DNA of 34,443 bases from an uncultured Clostridia bacterium. GTDB lineage: Bacteria; Bacillota; Clostridia; Lachnospirales; Anaerotignaceae. The notes beneath the pieces are model-generated. The model saw only the letters and a list, made by a program, of their open reading frames with translations, had not been told where the DNA came from and did not search any database. The DNA lies in contig CAMBLO010000027.1 in the NCBI GenBank assembly GCA_945868505.1, positions 1-34,443 on the forward strand, read 5' to 3'. This document shows, piece by piece, positions 7,142-14,920 of the stretch; positions within the stretch are counted from its first letter, which is position 1, and each line of letters begins with the position of its first letter. The position numbers and the translations under genes were made by a program.

Positions 7142-8965
7142 ATGTGCGGAATCGTAGGATATATTGGTAATGACCAGGCTATTCCCGTATTGTTGAACGG
7201 CCTGTCCAAACTGGAATACCGTGGATATGACTCTGCAGGTATTTCTGTATATGAAGATGGTATCCGTACCATCAAGGTAAAAGGCAGACTTTCAGGTCTG
7301 GCGGAAAAGCTGAAAAAGGAAGAACAGAAATCTTCCCATATCGGCATCGGCCACACCCGTTGGGCGACCCATGGGGAACCCAGCGAAACAAACAGCCATC
7401 CCCACAACAGCCAGAATGGTAAAATTTCCGTGGTACACAATGGTATCATCGAAAACTATCTGGAATTGAAGGAAATGCTGAAAAAGGAAGGCTATCACTT
7501 TAAATCTGAAACAGATACAGAAGTGGTAGCCCATCTGTATGAATATCTGTATGACGGGGACATGATCTCCACCACAAGAAAGCTTCTGGAAAAGATTCGC
7601 GGTGCTTATGCTTTGGGCATCATGTGCAGTGAACATCCCGATACCCTGGTGGCAGTGAGAAAGGGCAGCCCTTTGCTGGTTGGTCTGGGAAAAGGCGAAA
7701 ACTATATCGCTTCCGATATTCCCGCTCTGCTGGAATATACAAGAGATTATTATCTGCTGGAAGAAAATGAGATCGCAGTGCTGAAAAATGACGGCGTAAA
7801 GCTGTATGCCATGGACGGCAGCGAGATCAAAAAAGAAGTTTACCATGTGACATGGGATATTGATGCAGCGGAAAAAGGCGGCTATGATTACTTCATGATG
7901 AAGGAAATCATGGAACAGCCCGAAGCCCTGAAAAAGACCATCCAGCCCCGCATGACGGAAACAGATATCAAGCTGGATGAAATTTCCCTGACAGAAGAAG
8001 AGATCAAGAATTGTGGACGCATCCATATCGTTGCCTGCGGCAGTGCTATGCACGCCGGTATCGTGGGCAGATATGTGATTGAAGAAACCTGCCGTATCCC
8101 CGTAGAGGTGGATATCGCTTCTGAATTCAGATACAGAAACCCTATTCTGAACAAAGGGGAGCTTTGCATCATCATCAGCCAGAGCGGCGAAACTGCTGAT
8201 ACACTGGCTGCCCTGAGAGAAGCAAAGAAACAGGGCGTAAAGGTTCTGGCTATCGTAAACGTGGTAGGCAGCTCCATCGCCAGAGAAAGTGACGATGTGA
8301 TTTATACTTGGGCCGGGCCAGAAATTGCCGTTGCCACAACAAAGGGCTACACCACACAGATGTCTGTGCTGTATATGATTGCTCTGTATTTTGCCAAGGT
8401 GCGTGGCACCATGGCAGAGGATGCTTACAAAGCAGCCGTGGAAGAACTGCGGGCCCTGCCGGAACGGACAGCAGAAGTGCTGAAGGTAGACGCAAAGATG
8501 GCGGATATTGCAAAGGACTATGCAAAGTGTGAAAATGCGTTCATCATCGGTCGTGGTCTGGACTATGCGGTAGCCATGGAATCTTCTTTGAAGCTGAAGG
8601 AAATTTCCTATATCCATAGTGAGGCTTACGCTGCAGGGGAATTGAAGCATGGCACCATTTCCCTGATTGAAGAAGGAACTTTGGTGGTTGCCATTGCAAC
8701 CCAGGAAAGCCTGCTGGAAAAAACCGTCAGCAACGTGAAGGAAGTCAAAGCCAGAGGGGCAAAGGTGCTTGCCATTGCCGCAGAGGATTGCACTGCCATC
8801 GAAGATGTGGCAGACGAAGTGGTTTATCTGCCGAAGGTGAATAACCTGTTTACCAGCTCCTATAACGTGCTGCCGATGCAGCTGTTTGCATACTATATTG
8901 CAGTGGAACGGGGCTGCGATGTGGATAAACCCAGAAATCTGGCAAAATCTGTAACAGTTGAATAA
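7142..8965 (+). CDS. glmS: Glutamine-fructose-6-phosphate aminotransferase (isomerizing)
   Basis: A 607-residue enzyme, the normal length, making glucosamine-6-phosphate from fructose-6-phosphate and glutamine for cell-wall precursor synthesis. The N-terminal Cys nucleophile (MCGIVGYIG, Cys2) and the HTRWATHGEPSETNSHPH block define the class II glutaminase domain (~1-220). Two SIS sugar-isomerase domains follow (~285-420 with SQSGETADT, and ~455-595), ending in the conserved DKPRNLAKSVTVE tail. The ribosome site GGGAGG lies 8 nt before the ATG. It is controlled by the ribozyme in its leader and followed by its own terminator. Confidence 0.98.
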   Translation: MCGIVGYIGNDQAIPVLLNGLSKLEYRGYDSAGISVYEDGIRTIKVKGRLSGLAEKLKKEEQKSSHIGIGHTRWATHGEPSETNSHPHNSQNGKISVVHNGIIENYLELKEMLKKEGYHFKSETDTEVVAHLYEYLYDGDMISTTRKLLEKIRGAYALGIMCSEHPDTLVAVRKGSPLLVGLGKGENYIASDIPALLEYTRDYYLLEENEIAVLKNDGVKLYAMDGSEIKKEVYHVTWDIDAAEKGGYDYFMMKEIMEQPEALKKTIQPRMTETDIKLDEISLTEEEIKNCGRIHIVACGSAMHAGIVGRYVIEETCRIPVEVDIASEFRYRNPILNKGELCIIISQSGETADTLAALREAKKQGVKVLAIVNVVGSSIARESDDVIYTWAGPEIAVATTKGYTTQMSVLYMIALYFAKVRGTMAEDAYKAAVEELRALPERTAEVLKVDAKMADIAKDYAKCENAFIIGRGLDYAVAMESSLKLKEISYIHSEAYAAGELKHGTISLIEEGTLVVAIATQESLLEKTVSNVKEVKARGAKVLAIAAEDCTAIEDVADEVVYLPKVNNLFTSSYNVLPMQLFAYYIAVERGCDVDKPRNLAKSVTVE

Positions 8966-8979
8966 AGCAAAGGAAACTG

Positions 8980-9010
8980 CGCCTTAAGTCGGTATGGCTT
9001 AAGGCGTTTT
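8980..9010 (+). terminator. glmS terminator
   Basis: CGCCTTAAG (8980-8988) pairs perfectly with CTTAAGGCG (8998-9006), followed by TTTT. Confidence 0.85.
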
Positions 9011-9101
9011 CTATTGAAAACAGGAACTTTTCCTTGGAGAAACGCATAAACTGGAAAATATGGGGACAGGCAGAAATGCTTTGTTTCCAGCGGCTCATAA
9101 A

Positions 9102-9155
9102 AGTTAGCTGAAATGAACTCATTCCGTTGACGGAAAGAGTTAGCCGTGGTATACT
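9102..9155 (+). promoter_or_regulatory. Promoter of the first feo operon with AGTTAGC half-sites
   Basis: TTGACG (9127-9132), 17-bp spacer, TATACT (9150-9155). AGTTAGCTG at 9102 and AGTTAGCCG at 9138 flank the -35 box, 36 bp apart. The first belongs to an 18-base stretch (9102-9119) that agrees with the perfect operator at 15534-15551 at 13 of 18 positions, with the right half degraded. TTCCG/CGGAA also flanks TTGA at the -35. Regulation by the same factor as the second feo operon is possible but weakly supported. Confidence 0.6.
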
Positions 9156-9228
9156 CATTTTTAGTATTATTTTGCATTTGAAAAAATTTCGGCTTTGGCT
9201 GAATTTGCTTAGAATAGAGGGATTAAGT

Positions 9229-9462
9229 ATGACATTGAATGAACTTCCCATTGGGAAAGAAGCGGTCATCACGAAGGTTGGCGGAGAAGGGGCTTTGCGT
9301 TGCCGTCTTTTGGATATGGGCATCATCCCCAAAACAAAGGTGACAGTGACGAAAATCGCTCCCATGGGCGACCCCATGGAGCTGCGCTTGCGGGGATATA
9401 CCCTGACCATCCGTATGGATGACGCAAAAAATATTGAAGTGAAAGCGGGGGAAGCAGAATGA
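9229..9462 (+). CDS. feoA: Ferrous iron transport protein A
   Basis: A 77-residue SH3-like FeoA domain protein with the typical opening (LNELPIGKEAVITKVGGEGALRCRLLDMGI) and ending (LRGYTLTIRMDDAKNIEV). FeoA is a small cytoplasmic partner of the Fe(II) transporter FeoB. ATG 9229 follows AGAGGGATTA; an upstream in-frame start at 9127 would put 34 extra residues across the promoter and is rejected. The stop overlaps feoB (ATGA), coupling the two. This is the first of two FeoA genes here and the more canonical one. Confidence 0.94.
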   Translation: MTLNELPIGKEAVITKVGGEGALRCRLLDMGIIPKTKVTVTKIAPMGDPMELRLRGYTLTIRMDDAKNIEVKAGEAE

Positions 9463-11465
9463 TTTTTGCATTGGCAGGCAATCAGAACTGCGGGAAAACG
9501 ACGCTTTTCAATCAATTAACAGGCTCCAATCAGCACGTAGGGAATTTCCCCGGGGTCACCGTAGACCAGAAGGTGGGGGAAGTGCGGGGGGAAAAAGACT
9601 GCTCCGTGGTGGACTTGCCCGGGATTTATTCCATCCGCCCCTATACCAGCGAGGAGATTGTAACAAGGGATTTCATTCTGAATGAAAAGCCCGATGGCAT
9701 CATCAATATTGTGGATGCCACCAATATCGAAAGAAACCTGTATCTGACGTTGCAGCTGATCGAAATGCATATTCCCATGGTGCTGGCGCTGAATATGATG
9801 GATGAGGTGCGCAGCAATGGCGGCACCATCAATATCAGCAAAATGAGCGAGGAACTGGGGATTCCTGTGGTTCCCATCAGTGCCGTAAAGAATGAAGGGA
9901 TTGACGAACTGCTGCAGACAGCCCTCCGTGTGGCGAAGGGAAAGGAATACCCCAAGGTATACGATTTCTGCCCTTCCGGTCCCGTTCACCGCTGCATCCA
10001 TTCCGTATGCCATCAGATTGAAGACCATGCGGAGCGGGCGGGTATTTCTACCCGTTTTGCAGCTACAAAGCTCATCGAGGACGACCCTTCTATTGCAGAA
10101 AAGCTGGCGTTGAGCCAGAATGAACTGGAATTGGTGGAGCACAGTATCATCCAGATGGAAGAAGAACACGCCATGGACAGAAACGCTGCTCTGGCGGATA
10201 TGCGGTATGATTTTATTGAAAAGGTTTGTGGGGCAACGGTTATCAAGCCTCAGGAAAGCAAGGAGCATATCCGCAGTGTCAAAATAGACAGCATCCTGAC
10301 CGATAAATTTTTGGCGATTCCCATTTTCATCGGGGTCATGTTTCTGGTATTTTATCTGACCTTCAACGTCATTGGCGCATATCTGAGCGATTTGCTGGCG
10401 GCGGGTATCGATGCCATCACAGCCGTGGCAGATAAAGCTTTGACGGCCTATGGCATTAACCCTGTGGTACATAGCCTGGTGATTGATGGTGTATTTGCGG
10501 GCATGGGCAGTGTATTGAGCTTTCTTCCCATTATCGTGGTACTGTTTTTCTTCCTTTCCATTTTGGAGGATACGGGCTACATGGCAAGAATTGCCTTTGT
10601 CATGGACAAGCTGCTGCGAAAAATCGGCCTTTCCGGCAGAAGCATCGTGCCTTTGCTGGTGGGCTTTGGCTGTACCGTTCCTGCGGTTATGGCAACGAGA
10701 ACATTGTCCTCCGACAGGGACAGGCGCATGACCATCATGCTGACACCCTTTATGAGCTGTTCCGCAAAGATTCCTATTTATGCGGTATTTGCGACGGCAT
10801 TTTTCCCGAAGTATGCGGCACTGGTGATGATTGGCCTGTATGCAGCGGGCATTATCGTGGGGATTATTATGGCGCTGCTGATTGGGAAAACCGTATTCCG
10901 AGGGAAACCTGTTCCCTTCGTTATGGAACTGCCCAACTATCGTTTTCCTTCCGCAAAAAGCGTACTGCTTCTGATGTGGGATAAGGCGAAGGACTTCCTG
11001 CAAAGAGCCTTTACCGTTATTTTCGTGGCGACGGTTATCATCTGGTTCCTGCAAAGCTTCGACAGCCGCTTGAATGTAGTGACAGACAGTGCCGATAGCC
11101 TGCTGGCCATGCTGGGCCATTGGCTGGCACCCATCTTTGCCCCTTTGGGCTTCGATGACTGGCGGATTCCCACGGCTTTGATTACAGGCTTTTCTGCCAA
11201 GGAAGCCGTTGTCAGCACCTTGGGTGTTTTGACGGGCACATCTATGGAAGCGCTGGGGCCTGCTCTGAGCGGCTTATTTACCCCTATTTCCGCCATCAGT
11301 TTTCTGGTGTTCACACTGCTGTATACCCCTTGTATGGCGGCTATGGCGGCGGTAAAAAGAGAGTTGGGGAGTAATGCCTTAGGATTGGGCGTTGCGGTGC
11401 TGCAATGTGTGGTAGCGTGGATTGTTGCTTTTGTTGTATATCAGGGGTTGAGCCTGATTTTCTAA
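9459..11465 (+). CDS. feoB: Ferrous iron transport protein B (first copy)
   Basis: A 668-residue Fe(II) transporter. The N-terminal G domain has G1 GNQNCGKT (7-14), switch I FPGVTVD (30-36), G3 DLPG (52-55) and G4 NMMD (112-115, the variant also seen in Escherichia coli FeoB), followed by a helical spacer domain to ~265. The membrane part has two Gate repeats, with conserved GCTVPAVMATR, MLTPFMSCSAKIPIY and LLYTPCMAAMAA; the Cys residues in these blocks are thought to line the iron path. It overlaps feoA and is followed after 12 bp by a Cys-rich miniprotein. It differs from the second FeoB (12060-14069) in its G4 motif and spacer domain. Confidence 0.96.
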   Translation: MIFALAGNQNCGKTTLFNQLTGSNQHVGNFPGVTVDQKVGEVRGEKDCSVVDLPGIYSIRPYTSEEIVTRDFILNEKPDGIINIVDATNIERNLYLTLQLIEMHIPMVLALNMMDEVRSNGGTINISKMSEELGIPVVPISAVKNEGIDELLQTALRVAKGKEYPKVYDFCPSGPVHRCIHSVCHQIEDHAERAGISTRFAATKLIEDDPSIAEKLALSQNELELVEHSIIQMEEEHAMDRNAALADMRYDFIEKVCGATVIKPQESKEHIRSVKIDSILTDKFLAIPIFIGVMFLVFYLTFNVIGAYLSDLLAAGIDAITAVADKALTAYGINPVVHSLVIDGVFAGMGSVLSFLPIIVVLFFFLSILEDTGYMARIAFVMDKLLRKIGLSGRSIVPLLVGFGCTVPAVMATRTLSSDRDRRMTIMLTPFMSCSAKIPIYAVFATAFFPKYAALVMIGLYAAGIIVGIIMALLIGKTVFRGKPVPFVMELPNYRFPSAKSVLLLMWDKAKDFLQRAFTVIFVATVIIWFLQSFDSRLNVVTDSADSLLAMLGHWLAPIFAPLGFDDWRIPTALITGFSAKEAVVSTLGVLTGTSMEALGPALSGLFTPISAISFLVFTLLYTPCMAAMAAVKRELGSNALGLGVAVLQCVVAWIVAFVVYQGLSLIF

Positions 11466-11477
11466 AGAGGTGAGGAT

Positions 11478-11612
11478 ATGGGTATTTTTGATTATCTCAT
11501 CTTAGGAACGATTTTGGTGGCGTTGATTGCTGCCATCCGCTTTTTGAAAAAGAATGGCACCGGCTGTGGCGGCTGTAATGGCGATTGCAGCAGCTGCAGC
11601 AAAAAAAGATAA
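11478..11612 (+). CDS. FeoB-associated Cys-rich membrane miniprotein
   Basis: A 44-residue protein with one N-terminal membrane helix (DYLILGTILVALIAAI, residues 5-20), a basic stretch (RFLKKN) and a C-terminal Cys cluster CGGCNGDCSSC. This is the layout of the FeoB-associated Cys-rich family (PF12669 type). AGGTGAGG precedes the ATG. It lies 12 bp after feoB and before the operon's terminator. The Cys cluster suggests Fe(II) binding or handover at the membrane, like the FeoC role in enterobacteria; that is inference. Confidence 0.88.
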   Translation: MGIFDYLILGTILVALIAAIRFLKKNGTGCGGCNGDCSSCSKKR

Positions 11613-11622
11613 ACGAGATTGG

Positions 11623-11654
11623 ACTCCGGAGAAAATTTCCGGAGTTTTCTTTTT
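11623..11654 (+). terminator. Terminator of the first feo operon
   Basis: ACTCCGGA (11623-11630) pairs with TCCGGAGT (11638-11645), then TTTCTTTTT. Confidence 0.88.
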
Positions 11655-11663
11655 GAAAAAAGC

Positions 11664-11717
11664 TTGACACCTAGAGTTAGTTGTGATAAACTCTCTAAAG
11701 AAATTAGTTAAAACTAA
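11664..11717 (+). promoter_or_regulatory. Promoter and palindromic operator of the second feo operon
   Basis: TTGACA (11664-11669), 17-bp spacer, TAAACT (11687-11692). Just downstream, over the expected start site, lies the perfect palindrome TTAGTT-AA-AACTAA (11704-11717). An additional inverted repeat AGAGTT/AACTCT (11673-11678/11689-11694) spans the spacer and -10. The same TTAGTT-NN-AACTAA form recurs at 11990, 15536 and 15871. A repressor bound here would block transcription. A DtxR/MntR/IdeR-like metalloregulator is the best guess; no regulator gene is in the window. Confidence 0.8.
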
Positions 11718-11738
11718 CTATGAAAGGAGGGCGTGCGT

Positions 11739-11951
11739 ATGAACCTGACAACTGCAAAAGAAGGAGAAGAATACACAATCAGAGGAATTGCAACGGAGGA
11801 TGAAGAAATGGACGCATTCCTTTTTTCTTTGGGGTGCTACAGCGGCGAACCCATCACGGTAATCTCCCATTTAAAGGGCGGATGTGTCGTTTCTATTAAG
11901 GACGGCAGATATACCATCGATAACCTTTTGGCAGAAGCCATCATGATATAA
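11739..11951 (+). CDS. feoA: FeoA-like protein (second copy)
   Basis: A 70-residue FeoA-domain protein (TTAKEGEEYTIRGIATEDEEMDAFLFSLGCYSGEPITVISHLKGG, ending with TIDNLLAEAIMI when read in parts). It is shorter and more divergent than the FeoA at 9229. AAGGAGGG (11723-11730) sits 8 nt before ATG 11739; a GTG two codons upstream would be too close to it. It is separated from feoB by 108 bp that hold a hairpin and a further operator. It most likely partners the second FeoB. Confidence 0.88.
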   Translation: MNLTTAKEGEEYTIRGIATEDEEMDAFLFSLGCYSGEPITVISHLKGGCVVSIKDGRYTIDNLLAEAIMI

Positions 11952-11971
11952 GTGGTGAAGAAATTCACCAC
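11952..11971 (+). terminator. Possible attenuator hairpin between second feoA and feoB
   Basis: GTGGTGAA and TTCACCAC form a perfect 8-bp stem with loop GAAA, starting one base after the feoA stop, followed by ATATATTTT. The T run is interrupted, so partial termination or protection of the feoA mRNA end are both possible. Confidence 0.5.
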
Positions 11972-11989
11972 ATATATTTTGCCCTTTGA

Positions 11990-12003
11990 TTAGTTATAGC
12001 TAA
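11990..12003. promoter_or_regulatory. Iron-block operator copy before the second feoB
   Basis: TTAGTT-AT-AGCTAA differs from a perfect TTAGTT-NN-AACTAA palindrome at one base. It lies 56 bp before the second feoB start, suggesting feoB has an additional regulated promoter. I could not identify convincing -35/-10 boxes beside it. Confidence 0.6.
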
Positions 12004-12059
12004 CTGCTTTTGGAAAACATGATGCAATAAAAATATGAGTATTCTAGGAGGAATCCAAA

Positions 12060-14069
12060 ATGAGAATTGCTTTAACAGGAAATCCCAACAGCGGGAAAAC
12101 CACCATGTATAACGCATTGACCGGCAGAAACGAACGGGTGGGCAACTGGGCAGGCGTTACGGTAGATAAAAAAGAAAGCCCCATCAAAAAGAACTTTTAT
12201 GCAGGGGAGGAACTGCTGGCGGTGGATTTGCCCGGCGCTTATTCTATGTCCCCCTTCACATCGGAGGAAAGCATAACCAGCAGCTATGTGAGAAACGAAA
12301 ATCCCGATGTCATCATCAATATTGTGGATGCCACAAATCTGAGCCGCTCTTTGTTCTTTACCACACAGCTTCTGGAGTTAGGCATTCCCGTGGTGGTTGC
12401 CCTGAACAAAAGCGATGTGAATGAAAAGAAGGATACACAGATTGATGTGGAGCTGCTTTCTGCAAAGCTGGGCTGCCCGGTAATCAAGACCGTTTCTACG
12501 GCGGCGAACGACAAGGGCTTAGTGGAAGTAGTGAAAACAGCAGCATCTCTGAAGGGAAAAGGACAGAAGGCCCCTTACGAGGAAGGGAATATCGACCTGA
12601 CAAGTAAAGAGGCGGTAGAAGCCGCCGACAGAAACCGTTTTACATTCGTGAACGGAATTGTAAAAGAGGTTGAGACAAGAAAGGTGCTGACAAAAGAGAA
12701 AAACAGTCAGGATAGGCTGGACGGCATCCTGACAAACAGGTGGCTGGGGATTCCCATTTTCGCCGTCATTATGTTTTTGGTATTCCATATTTCCCAGTCC
12801 TCCGTGGGCCCTATGATTGCCGATGCTCTGGTAGGCTGGATTGAAGGCTTTCAGGAATATGTGGCGGGCTTGGCAGAAAATGCTTCTCCCTTCATGCAGG
12901 CCTTGCTGGTAGATGGTATCATCGGCGGTGTCGGTGCCGTGGTTGGGTTCCTGCCCTTGGTTATGGTCATGTATTTTCTGATTGCTCTGCTGGAGGATTG
13001 TGGTTACATGGCCCGTGTTGGTGTGGTTCTGGACCCTATCTTCAAGAAAGTCGGTCTTTCCGGGAAATCTGTTATTCCCTTTGTGATCGGTACCGGCTGT
13101 GCCATCCCCGGCGTTATGGCTTCCAGAACCATTCGGAATGAAAGAGAACGGAGAGTAACGGCAATGCTGACGCCCTTCATGCCCTGCGGCGCAAAGCTGC
13201 CCGTGATTGCTCTGTTTGCAGGGGTATTTTTCGCAGATGCTTCTTGGGTAGGCACACTGATGTATTTCGTAGGTATCGTGCTGATTTTCTTTGGCGCACT
13301 GCTGGTAAATAAGATTGCAGGACATAAGGTCAGAAAATCCTTCTTTATCATGGAATTGCCCGAATACAAAGTGCCTAGCCTGAAAAGAGCGTTTCTGTCT
13401 ATGTGTTCCCGCGGGAAAGCCTATATCATCAAAGCCGGAACCATCATTTTGGTGTGCAACACAGTGGTACAGATCATGCAGACCTTCAACTGGCAGCTGC
13501 AGGTGGTAGAAGAAGGTATGGCCCACACCTCCATTCTGGCGACCATCGCTTCTCCCTTTGCCATCCTGATGATTCCTTTGGGCTTTGGCGTATGGCAGTT
13601 GGCAGCAGCTTCTATTACGGGATTTATCGCAAAAGAAAACGTTGTTGGTACACTGGCAGTTGTGTATGGCATCTCCAACTTCATTGATACAGAGGAATTG
13701 GCTTTGACAGGCGGTGCAACAGAAGTTGCCACAATCATGGGCCTGACAAAGGCAGCAGCGTTGGCGTATCTGATGTTTAATCTGTATACCCCTCCCTGCT
13801 TTGCAGCCATGGGTGCGATGAATGCGGAGATCAAAGATAAAAAATGGTTGGCAGGCGGCATTGCTTTGCAGTTTGCAACAGGCTTTACCGTAGCCTTCTT
13901 CGTATACCAGATTGGTACATTGCTGACAGAAGGAACTTTGGGGACAGGCTTCGTTCCCGGTTTGATTGCGGTGGCAGTCATCGCGGCAATCATTGTTGGT
14001 TTGATTCGGAAGGCGAACAAAAGCATTGCGGCGGAATATGCGCTCCATGGCACTGCAAAAAGCATATAA
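12060..14069 (+). CDS. feoB: Ferrous iron transport protein B (second copy)
   Basis: A 669-residue FeoB. G1 is GNPNSGKT (7-14), switch I NWAGVTVD (29-36), G3 DLPG (56-59), and G4 the classical NKSD (116-119). The cytoplasmic spacer region is shorter than in the first copy. Membrane Gate motifs are GTGCAIPGVMASRT, MLTPFMPCGAKLPVI and LYTPPCFAAMGAM. TAGGAGGA lies 6-8 nt before the ATG. It is followed after 15 bp by a second Cys-rich miniprotein. Having two distinct FeoB types side by side suggests different affinity, metal (Fe versus Mn) or control; the operators favour induction of this copy by metal shortage. Confidence 0.95.
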   Translation: MRIALTGNPNSGKTTMYNALTGRNERVGNWAGVTVDKKESPIKKNFYAGEELLAVDLPGAYSMSPFTSEESITSSYVRNENPDVIINIVDATNLSRSLFFTTQLLELGIPVVVALNKSDVNEKKDTQIDVELLSAKLGCPVIKTVSTAANDKGLVEVVKTAASLKGKGQKAPYEEGNIDLTSKEAVEAADRNRFTFVNGIVKEVETRKVLTKEKNSQDRLDGILTNRWLGIPIFAVIMFLVFHISQSSVGPMIADALVGWIEGFQEYVAGLAENASPFMQALLVDGIIGGVGAVVGFLPLVMVMYFLIALLEDCGYMARVGVVLDPIFKKVGLSGKSVIPFVIGTGCAIPGVMASRTIRNERERRVTAMLTPFMPCGAKLPVIALFAGVFFADASWVGTLMYFVGIVLIFFGALLVNKIAGHKVRKSFFIMELPEYKVPSLKRAFLSMCSRGKAYIIKAGTIILVCNTVVQIMQTFNWQLQVVEEGMAHTSILATIASPFAILMIPLGFGVWQLAAASITGFIAKENVVGTLAVVYGISNFIDTEELALTGGATEVATIMGLTKAAALAYLMFNLYTPPCFAAMGAMNAEIKDKKWLAGGIALQFATGFTVAFFVYQIGTLLTEGTLGTGFVPGLIAVAVIAAIIVGLIRKANKSIAAEYALHGTAKSI

Positions 14070-14084
14070 GAAGGAGTTTTCGAC

Positions 14085-14246
14085 ATGACGAATTTTATCA
14101 TAGGGGCGGTTGTTCTCCTTTTGGTGGGAACAGCAGTCCGCTATATTAGAAAACAGAAAAAACAGGGCGCAGTCTGCATCGGCTGCCCTTCCTCCTGCGG
14201 CTGCGGGAAGAAGCAGGGCGGATGCGTCTGCCAAGACAAAGCATAA
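14085..14246 (+). CDS. FeoB-associated Cys-rich membrane miniprotein (second copy)
   Basis: A 53-residue protein with an N-terminal membrane helix (NFIIGAVVLLLVGTAVRYI), a basic spacer (RKQKKQ) and a Cys-rich tail CIGCPSSCGCGKKQGGCVC with seven Cys. Same design as 11478-11612, with a longer and differently spaced Cys array. AAGGAG precedes ATG 14085. It is cotranscribed with the second feoB. Metal binding is inferred from the Cys pattern and position. Confidence 0.87.
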   Translation: MTNFIIGAVVLLLVGTAVRYIRKQKKQGAVCIGCPSSCGCGKKQGGCVCQDKA

Positions 14247-14260
14247 ATGAACCATGAAAG

Positions 14261-14290
14261 GTCGTTCTTAGAAATAGGAACGGCTTTTTT
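14261..14290 (+). terminator. Terminator of the second feo operon
   Basis: GTCGTTCT (14261-14268) pairs with GGAACGGC (14277-14284) using G-U pairs, then six T. Confidence 0.82.
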
Positions 14291-14364
14291 GTGTTCTGTG
14301 GATTTTAGATAAAGCAAGGAATTGGACTTGATGGAGGGGAGATATCCATACAAAAAAATTATAT

Positions 14365-14397
14365 GAAAAAACCGAGCCTTTTTCAGACTCGGTTTCT
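14365..14397 (-). terminator. Terminator of the flavodoxin operon
   Basis: AAACCGAG (14369-14376) pairs with CTCGGTTT (14388-14395). On the minus strand the stem is followed by six T. It lies about 80 bp beyond the flavodoxin stop and can also act on the plus strand. Confidence 0.8.
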
Positions 14398-14477
14398 TCA
14401 TTAAGAGAGATAATAGAGGAGTTATAAGAGTTAGTTGTATTAGAAAACATCTGAGTCAGATGCTATCTAGCTTGTTT

Positions 14478-14891
14478 TTAATATGCTGCAAAGCCTTCGC
14501 CATAGGCAGTGCATTGCACCTTGGCATCACCCTCGGGGAAACCATTGACGATGAGACCTTCATCGTACAGGTTTGCGCCTGCCTTTGCGGTTCTGTCTGC
14601 CCAATCGCGCATCCACTGTCCATCGCCCCAGCCATAGGAGCCAAACAGAGCTACTTTTTTGCCCTTCAGGCTGCCTTCGATGGATGCGAAGAAGGGTTCA
14701 AATTCGGCTTCTTCCAGCACTTCATCGCCCATGGCGGAGCAGCCAAAGGCAATCTTGTCATAGTCTGCTACGCTGCCTGTAAATTTATCTACGGAGAAGA
14801 TTTCTGTATCTTCCCCCATCGCTGTAGCGATGGCTTTTGCCATTGCTGCGGTGTTGCCTGTGCCACTCCAATAAATAACTGCGTTTTTCAT
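14478..14891 (-). CDS. Flavodoxin
   Basis: A 137-residue short-chain flavodoxin that carries FMN and moves low-potential electrons in place of ferredoxin. The phosphate-binding loop SGTGNT follows the first beta strand (residues ~9-14). IAFGCSAMGDEVLEE and VALFGSYGWGDGQWMRDW are the two FMN-contacting loops. ATG 14891 has AGGAGG upstream; a 60-codon upstream extension runs into the neighbouring gene and is rejected. It is the last gene of a minus-strand operon whose promoter carries the iron-block operator, matching the known iron-starvation use of flavodoxins. Confidence 0.94.
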   Translation of the reverse strand: MKNAVIYWSGTGNTAAMAKAIATAMGEDTEIFSVDKFTGSVADYDKIAFGCSAMGDEVLEEAEFEPFFASIEGSLKGKKVALFGSYGWGDGQWMRDWADRTAKAGANLYDEGLIVNGFPEGDAKVQCTAYGEGFAAY

Positions 14892-14920
14892 GTTGTTACG
14901 CCTCCTAATCTGATAAGTTT

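Noticed and set aside
14431..14444. TTAGTTGTATTAGA after the flavodoxin gene as a fifth iron-block operator
   Set aside because: Only the left half matches, symmetry is absent, and it lies between the gene end and its terminator, not in a promoter.
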